DNA of 10,432 bases from Bifidobacterium breve (GTDB taxonomy: Bacteria > Actinomycetota > Acidimicrobiia > IMCC26256 > PALSA-555). The stretch is taken from assembly GCA_945889545.1 (NCBI GenBank), contig CAMDCC010000078.1, positions 1 to 10,432 of the forward strand, given 5' to 3'. Positions 6,484 to 10,432 of the stretch are shown here, one piece after another. Below the pieces are notes generated by a model. That model was not told the origin of the DNA, did no database searches, and was given only the letters and a program-made list of their open reading frames with translations. The translations under genes and the position numbers were made by a program. How positions within the stretch are numbered: the first letter of the stretch is position 1; the number at the start of each line of letters is the position of its first letter.

Positions 6484-7671
6484 CTACGGACGGACCAGCG
6501 CAGCGAGCGCCGGGGCCAACTTTGCTTCGGTCTCGTTCCATTCGGCGTCGGCCACCGATCCGGCCACGATCCCGGCTCCCGCCCGCAAGACCGCAGATGA
6601 ACCGTCGATCTCCGCACCCCGCAGGGCTACTGCCCACGCACCGTTGCCCGCCGCGTCCACCCAGCCCACCGGCGCGGCATAGCGGCCACGACCATTCGGT
6701 TCAAGTTCCCGAATGAGCGCTACTGCTGCAGCGCTTGGCGTACCACCGACCGCGGGCGTCGGATGCAACGCCCGGGCCAGCTCGAGGGCCGACGGCGGAA
6801 ACTCCGCGCGCAGTCGACCGTCGATGTGAGTGGCGAGGTGGGCGAGGCGTCCGAAGCGGATGACCCGGGGACCGTCCACGTGCACCGGTTGCGCACACCA
6901 GCGGCCGATGATCTCGGTGACAGCCTCGATTACGAGCCGGTGTTCATCGGCGTTCTTCGCCGACTCGGCCAGTCGGGCCAACGCGTCGGGGTCGACGAGT
7001 GAACTCGTACCGGCCATCGGGTGGCACGAGATGTCGAGCCCCTCGCGCATCACCAGGAGCTCCGGACTCGCGCCGAGCAGGCCCGCGGCGGCGAACACGA
7101 TGCATCCGGGTTGGTCGTCCCGAAGCCGAGTGGCGACGCGGGCGAGATTGAACGGCGCATCCGCCTCCACCGACACCTCGCGCGCGAGGACAACTTTGCT
7201 GACCCGGCCGGATTCGATCTCCGCGAGCACCCGGGCGACGCCGGCATTCCACGTAGCGCGATCAGTGGCCTGGGAAACGATGAAGCGAGTCGGCTCCGAG
7301 ATCGGCCGCGACGGCTGCGGACGGGAGGGGCCGAGGTGGGTGATCCACCCACGACCGTCGGCGTCGCGTCCGACGACCGTGGCGGGGATGACGAGCTCGG
7401 CGGCTGACCGGGTATCGAAGGGCAACGCACCAACGGCGATTGCACCGGTACCGGGTGAGCCGACAGCGTTGTCGACGTCGATGGCCGCGAGCGCGGCGTC
7501 GACCTCGTCCGCTGGCACCCGCGCGAGCACACCCGCAGTCGCGAACTCCACGCCGTCGTGCGACCACGCGAACGCGTCGGGCGCGAGCGTAGACAGGGGA
7601 TCGACCGACTTTGCGAGGGGTCGGGTGCGCGCGACCGTGTCGGTCTCGATGCGAAGCGCAGCGTGGGTCAT
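6484..7671 (-). CDS. menF: Isochorismate synthase (MenF/EntC family)
   Basis: Chorismate-binding enzyme isomerising chorismate to isochorismate, the entry step for menaquinone. The 395 residues carry the family landmarks: SKVVLARE (158-165) with the conserved general-base Lys159, HPMAGTSS (217-224), EHRLVIEAV (243-251), LAHLATHIDGRLR (276-288), LHPTPAVGGTP (302-312), and near the C-terminus AGAGIVAGS (364-372) followed by the EWNETEAKL metal-binding segment (377-385). The ATG at 7671 forms an ATGA overlap with the menG stop. The frame stays open upstream across menG, but that reading is antisense-free noise and resembles nothing. The family also makes isochorismate for siderophores (EntC/DhbC) or salicylate; the position in a full men cluster makes menaquinone the likely use. 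Confidence 0.92.
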   Translation of the reverse strand: MTHAALRIETDTVARTRPLAKSVDPLSTLAPDAFAWSHDGVEFATAGVLARVPADEVDAALAAIDVDNAVGSPGTGAIAVGALPFDTRSAAELVIPATVVGRDADGRGWITHLGPSRPQPSRPISEPTRFIVSQATDRATWNAGVARVLAEIESGRVSKVVLAREVSVEADAPFNLARVATRLRDDQPGCIVFAAAGLLGASPELLVMREGLDISCHPMAGTSSLVDPDALARLAESAKNADEHRLVIEAVTEIIGRWCAQPVHVDGPRVIRFGRLAHLATHIDGRLRAEFPPSALELARALHPTPAVGGTPSAAAVALIRELEPNGRGRYAAPVGWVDAAGNGAWAVALRGAEIDGSSAVLRAGAGIVAGSVADAEWNETEAKLAPALAALVRP

Positions 7672-8363
7672 GATCGAGTGCCGGTGATGAGTTGCACCGC
7701 GCCTCCCATGAACGTGCGCCGCTCCACGCGACGAAACCCGGCTCGGGTCGCGAGTTGGATCAACTCGGCCGGCGGGGGGAGGTACGCCGTCGAGGCGGGG
7801 AGGTAGCGGTAGGCCGCCGGCGCACCTGACAAACGCCCGCCCAGCCACGGGACGACTCGGCGGAACCAGACGTGGTGGCCCATCCGCATCAGCGGCTGTT
7901 CGGGTTCGGCGGCGTCGAGCATGGCGAACCGGCCGTCCGGACGCAGCACGCGTGCGCACTCGGCGAAGAAGACCGACAGGTCGGTGAAGTTGCGGAGGGC
8001 GAATCCACAGGTGACGCCGGCGACCGAACCGTCGGCGAGTGGGAGTACCAGCACGTCGGCACGTACGAGGGGGGCGATGGTGTGGCGCGCCGCGAGCATC
8101 CCGGCCGAGATGTCGAACCCGAACGCTCGGAATCCGGCCCTGGCAAGATCCTCGCAGAGGTCGCCGGTGCCGCAGGCGAGGTCGATGACGTGGGCCGCTG
8201 GATCGAGCTCCAGTGCGGCGATAGTCTTTCGCCGCCAACCCCTGTCGAGGCCCAAGGAGATCACCCGGTTGAGGCGGTCGTAGGTGGGCGCGATCGAGTC
8301 GAACATCGACTCGATCATGACGCGCTTGGTCTCACCCTCGGGCAATGTCGTGGGCGGAGTCAC
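7668..8363 (-). CDS. menG: Demethylmenaquinone methyltransferase (MenG/UbiE)
   Basis: SAM-dependent C-methyltransferase for the last step, demethylmenaquinone to menaquinone. The 231 residues show the UbiE start FDSIAPTYDRLNRVISLGLD (21-40) with RGWRRKT, SAM motif I VIDLACGTGDL (59-69), acidic FGFDIS (81-86), CGFALRNFTD (119-128) and the post-motif RVLRPDGRF (138-146). PWLGGRLSG and AYRYLPAST (184-192) match the UbiE lid. The GTG start overlaps the stop of the upstream regulator gene (GTGA, 8360-8363), and its stop overlaps menF, so regulator, menG and menF look translationally coupled. RPDGRF replaces the more common RPGG pattern, a minor variation. Ubiquinone activity is not expected in this setting. 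Confidence 0.93.
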   Translation of the reverse strand: MTPPTTLPEGETKRVMIESMFDSIAPTYDRLNRVISLGLDRGWRRKTIAALELDPAAHVIDLACGTGDLCEDLARAGFRAFGFDISAGMLAARHTIAPLVRADVLVLPLADGSVAGVTCGFALRNFTDLSVFFAECARVLRPDGRFAMLDAAEPEQPLMRMGHHVWFRRVVPWLGGRLSGAPAAYRYLPASTAYLPPPAELIQLATRAGFRRVERRTFMGGAVQLITGTRS

Positions 8364-9145
8364 GCGAGTCGCGCGTCGTTGGTGCGGCTCGCTTCGACTT
8401 CGACCGCGTTGCGTTCGGCTGGCTCGCCAACTGCCTCGATGTGTTCCTGGGCCACGTTGAGCAGGACGCGCCGGAAATGATGCGCGACCAGCGCCGACAC
8501 CGACGGGAACAGCACGCGAAATGCTTCGACGAGTTGGTCGGCCCGCACCTCGGCCGGAAGATCGGCGTCGAGGAGCGGCCGGCGCACGTACTCGTCGAAC
8601 ATCTCGACCGCGCCCTGCGCGAACTCGCGTGTGGCGTCGTGATAACGCCGGGCGATCGCGAGCAGCTCTGGAAGGGGAAGTCCGGTCTCGAGGAGCCGGA
8701 TGGCAGCGCGCACCATCTCGACGTCGGCCTCGGTGTAGCGCGATTCGCCGTGATGGAGTCGCGGCACCATGAGTCCTTCGTTCGCGACGGCCTCGACCAG
8801 CACAAAGGAAACGTTGGCTCGCTCGGCGACCTCAGCCAGCGAGAACGAAGCCCTGTCGGCATCGCCAGCGTCGGCCTCGGTCACCGCCGTGACGAGCGGC
8901 ATGTCGGCCGGTTGTAGCTCGCCGTTCAGCAGGCGACGGATGACCGCGAGGCTGAATCCTTGGGCCTGAAGACCGCGGATACGGGCGAGCCGCTCCTCGT
9001 GGCCGGGCCCGTAGAACGCCACCCGCCCGGCCCGATCCGGCGGCGGAAGGAGCCCCCACTTCTGGTAGAAGCGGACCGTATCGACCGAGATGCCGCAACG
9101 TTGGGCCAGTTCACCTACCCGCCAGCGTGCCGTCCCGGAATCCAC
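8360..9145 (-). CDS. MerR-family regulator with two tandem winged-helix domains
   Basis: Predicted transcription regulator of 261 residues. The N-terminal MerR DNA-binding domain spans about 7-73 (RWRVGELAQRCGISVDTVRF, then YQKWGLLPP, then IRGLQAQGFSLAVIRRLL). After a short acidic linker a second MerR-like domain spans 101-165 (FSLAEVAERANVSFVLVEAV, RYTEADVEMVRAAIRLLETG). The rest (166-235) is predicted helical and of unknown ligand. The only cysteine is Cys17 in the first HTH, so a thiolate metal site or Fe-S cluster as in MerR, ZntR or SoxR is unlikely. The GTG at 9145 is the only reasonable start; a -10 ends six bases before it, so the mRNA may be leaderless. First gene of the unit with menG and menF, and preceded by copy 2 of the box shared with menE/menB. 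The role as menaquinone regulator is inferred from context. Confidence 0.85.
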   Translation of the reverse strand: MDSGTARWRVGELAQRCGISVDTVRFYQKWGLLPPPDRAGRVAFYGPGHEERLARIRGLQAQGFSLAVIRRLLNGELQPADMPLVTAVTEADAGDADRASFSLAEVAERANVSFVLVEAVANEGLMVPRLHHGESRYTEADVEMVRAAIRLLETGLPLPELLAIARRYHDATREFAQGAVEMFDEYVRRPLLDADLPAEVRADQLVEAFRVLFPSVSALVAHHFRRVLLNVAQEHIEAVGEPAERNAVEVEASRTNDARLA

Positions 9146-9151
9146 CGTCGA

Positions 9152-9157
9152 ATCATA
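9152..9157 (-). promoter_or_regulatory. -10 element of the merR-menG-menF unit
   Basis: On the minus strand TATGAT ends six bases before the GTG start, so transcription would begin at or next to the start codon (leaderless mRNA, common in actinobacteria). No good -35 is seen 16-20 bases upstream, as often at promoters that need a MerR-type activator. Confidence 0.55.
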
Positions 9158-9179
9158 GGAGCAATCACTCCCACGATCG
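9156..9179 (-). promoter_or_regulatory. Putative MerR-type operator, copy 2 (own promoter)
   Basis: Core GGAGCAATCACTCC (9158-9171), an imperfect version of the palindrome at 1426-1439 (5 of 7 base pairs kept), within a 24-bp block 20/24 identical to 1424-1447. As in copy 1, the core begins one base upstream of the minus-strand -10. This is consistent with autoregulation by the adjacent regulator; binding is inferred. Confidence 0.6.
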
Positions 9180-9345
9180 CGACTGTGAGCCGGTCCTCAA
9201 TGTCTAGGGGTCTGGAGTTGACCCGGGATCTTGCGCGTCGGACGGGGAGCAGTCACTTGGTCCAGCCCCGACGGGTTCGCAGCGGGCATCCGCGGCATCC
9301 GCGGCGATGTGGACTGGAAACTAGAACTACGCACCCAACCATGCG
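9180..9345. other. Intergenic gap, no gene seen
   Basis: This gap separates the menaquinone unit from the coiled-coil gene. It holds a 9-bp tandem repeat (GGCATCCGC twice, 9285-9302) and two weak inverted repeats (GGGTC/GACCC at 9208-9224; CCGCGG-CAT-CCGCGG at 9290-9304), neither followed by a T-run. Short frames on both strands look non-coding. Confidence 0.4.
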
Positions 9346-9687
9346 CTAGCTGGCTACTCGGTAGCCCTCGGTCTCGCGACGGGCAAGCAGTTCGCATGCG
9401 ATGTGTTCCCAGTTAGCGAGAGCTTCTTCCATCTGAACCACTTTCCTACGTGCGCCCTTCAACCTCTCCCTGGCATCGCCAAGTTGGTCGCGGGCGGCAT
9501 CGATCTGGTTGGCGAGCAGGCATTCGGGACTCAAGTTGTCGCCTGCAGATCTCGCATTTGAACGCCTGTCGTCGTTGAGCGGCTTCACCGTCATGGTCAG
9601 TTGGTCGCTTTCTGCATCTAGATCGATGCGGTTGGGTGCTTTTCGACCAAGGGGCGGCCGAACCGGGGAGTTTTGTTCGAAGTCCAC
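9346..9687 (-). CDS. Small coiled-coil protein, function unknown
   Basis: Not recognised. The predicted 113-residue product is soluble and charged. The first ~50 residues look disordered; the second half reads as one long amphipathic helix or coiled coil (about 57-105: LLANQIDAARDQLGDARERL, then KVVQMEEALANWEHIACELL). The GTG at 9687 is chosen because GGAG precedes it by five bases (9693-9696 on the plus strand); a further in-frame GTG at 9762 would add 25 residues. Codon third positions are G/C-rich across the helical part, supporting coding. G+C here is about 57%, well below the menaquinone cluster, and a long operon partner is absent. An inverted repeat GGCTAC-TCG-GTAGCC (9352-9366) covers the last codons. 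Similar small helical proteins occur as orphans in accessory regions; no function is proposed. Confidence 0.45.
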   Translation of the reverse strand: MDFEQNSPVRPPLGRKAPNRIDLDAESDQLTMTVKPLNDDRRSNARSAGDNLSPECLLANQIDAARDQLGDARERLKGARRKVVQMEEALANWEHIACELLARRETEGYRVAS

Positions 9688-9849
9688 GAAAACTCCGTGC
9701 ACTTGGTGAACACAGTGAGAACGAAACGAGTCCGGAAGTAGTTCCCAAGACCTAGATCTCACGCTCCGTGAAGGTGCTGTAGTTAACCCATGAGGCTGCC
9801 GATAAAATGGTCGCCTAGATTCATGGCGCTTTCGAACCCAAGAGGGAAG
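9688..9849. promoter_or_regulatory. Divergent intergenic region, possible protease promoter
   Basis: This low-GC (about 52-55%) stretch lies between the divergent coiled-coil gene and the protease. TAAAAT at 9803-9808 is a fair -10 candidate for the protease; upstream TTAACC (9783-9788) is too close (14 bp) and too weak to be a convincing -35. No copy of the men box is present. Confidence 0.25.
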
Positions 9850-10432
9850 ATGCGATCACATTCTGTGAGGAGTCGAATACGGAACGGGTTGGTCGCGTGC
9901 GCGACCGCGGGCTTGCTGCTCGCGGTTATGGCTCCGATCGATTCCGCATCGGGTGCACCCGCCGACGTTTCCGATTCCCTCGCTGGTGGACCTGTTGCTC
10001 CCGACCCGAATAGCGCAGCGGTACCGCTACCCGAAATTGCTGACGACCGCGTTCTGGTCGGCCTCAAGCCGGGGACAACCACGGCAGCCGCGCTCGACGT
10101 CGCTGCCGACGCTGGCGCTTCCGTTTCAACGCTCGATGGTCAACTACTCATCCTCGACCCGGCCGGTTCCCTCAACGCGGCGAGCGTCGGTGCAGAGACG
10201 GTCGCACTGGAAGGCGACCCCCGCGTTGCTTACGCCGAACCCAACTATCGGGTGCGCGCAGCGTCGACTCCAAACGATCCTCACTACGGAAATCAGTACG
10301 CGCTTCGCGACGACGTGACCGGAAGCATTAATGCGACGCGCGCGTGGGATGTAACAACTGGTTCCGATGCAGTCGTTGTCGGTGTTCTTGATAGCGGTGT
10401 CGACATCGACCATAGCGATCTGGTTGGCAACC
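9850..10432 (+). CDS. Secreted S8 (subtilisin-like) serine protease, 5' part
   Basis: The frame from 9850 stays open to the window end (194 codons; the C-terminal part is missing). Residues 1-36 form a classical Sec signal peptide: basic MRSHSVRSRIRNG, hydrophobic LVACATAGLLLAVMAP, and a likely cut after SASGA. Residues ~64-135 resemble an I9-type inhibitory propeptide (RVLVGLKPGTTTAAALDVAA through VAYAEPNYRV). The mature start PNDPHYGNQYAL (141-152) and INATRAWDVTTGSDAVVVGV (160-179) are typical of thermitase-like subtilases. Asp181 in VLDSGVDIDHSDL is the catalytic Asp; the His and Ser boxes lie beyond the window. AGAGGGA precedes the ATG at short spacing; an in-frame ATG at 9823 would add nine residues. 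G+C is lower than in the men genes and there is no functional link to them. The enzyme would act outside the cell. Confidence 0.85.
   Translation, partial: MRSHSVRSRIRNGLVACATAGLLLAVMAPIDSASGAPADVSDSLAGGPVAPDPNSAAVPLPEIADDRVLVGLKPGTTTAAALDVAADAGASVSTLDGQLLILDPAGSLNAASVGAETVALEGDPRVAYAEPNYRVRAASTPNDPHYGNQYALRDDVTGSINATRAWDVTTGSDAVVVGVLDSGVDIDHSDLVGN

Noticed and set aside
7672..8238. Upstream in-frame extension of menF across menG
   Set aside because: The translation is Arg/Pro-rich and matches nothing; the ATGA overlap with menG and the homology place the start at 7671.
9290..9304. CCGCGG-CAT-CCGCGG hairpin and 9-bp tandem repeat as a regulatory or attachment site
   Set aside because: Short, GC-rich and likely to occur by chance; no T-run, tRNA, integrase or matching second copy.
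9352..9366. Hairpin GGCTAC-TCG-GTAGCC as terminator
   Set aside because: It lies inside the last codons of the small gene and no T-run follows on either strand.
9197..9416. Short frames on both strands between the regulator and the coiled-coil gene
   Set aside because: No start signals, no recognisable domain, and they overlap the better supported gene or each other.
1..10432. CRISPR arrays, insertion sequences, tRNA or rRNA genes
   Set aside because: No spaced repeats, transposase-like frames, terminal inverted repeats or tRNA T-loop/acceptor patterns were seen on either strand.

Overview
The window is high-GC DNA, very likely from an actinobacterium. The basis is about 70% or more G+C on sampled lines of the core region, many GTG starts, 4-nt gene overlaps, a compact MenE, and a MenA beginning with the WVxGARPRTL type of N-terminus. 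An Acidimicrobiia-like lineage is a guess. From about 290 to 9145 it holds a nearly complete, tightly packed menaquinone (vitamin K2) biosynthesis cluster. The last ~1.2 kb is a different, lower-GC, accessory-looking region.

Layout: 1-286 has no assignable gene. menE (-, 287-1405) is divergent from menB-menA-menC (+, 1455-4091) across a 49-bp gap. menH (-, 4037-4753) overlaps the tail of menC by 55 bp and lies head to head with menD (+, 4768-6474) across 14 bp. menD converges, with 9 bp between, on menF (-, 6484-7671). menF is the last gene of a minus-strand unit that reads merR-like regulator, menG/ubiE, menF (9145 down to 6484), with 4-nt stop/start overlaps at both junctions. After a 200-bp gap come a small coiled-coil orphan gene (-, 9346-9687) and, divergent from it, the 5' part of a secreted S8 (subtilisin-like) protease (+, from 9850, cut by the window edge).

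Together MenF, MenD, MenH, MenC, MenE, MenB, MenA and MenG convert chorismate to menaquinone. Only a DHNA-CoA thioesterase (MenI step) and the polyprenyl diphosphate synthase are not seen here.

The most interesting signal is regulatory. A 24-bp box, 20/24 identical between copies and centred on GGAGTGATCACTCC or GGAGCAATCACTCC, occurs at exactly two places I could find: the menE/menB divergent promoter (1424-1447) and the promoter of the MerR-type regulator (9156-9179). In both, the box abuts a -10-like hexamer on the minus strand. This suggests a dedicated tandem-domain MerR-family regulator that controls itself (with menG and menF) and menE/menBAC: a candidate menaquinone regulon that I do not recognise as described. 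This is inference from the sequence and has not been tested.
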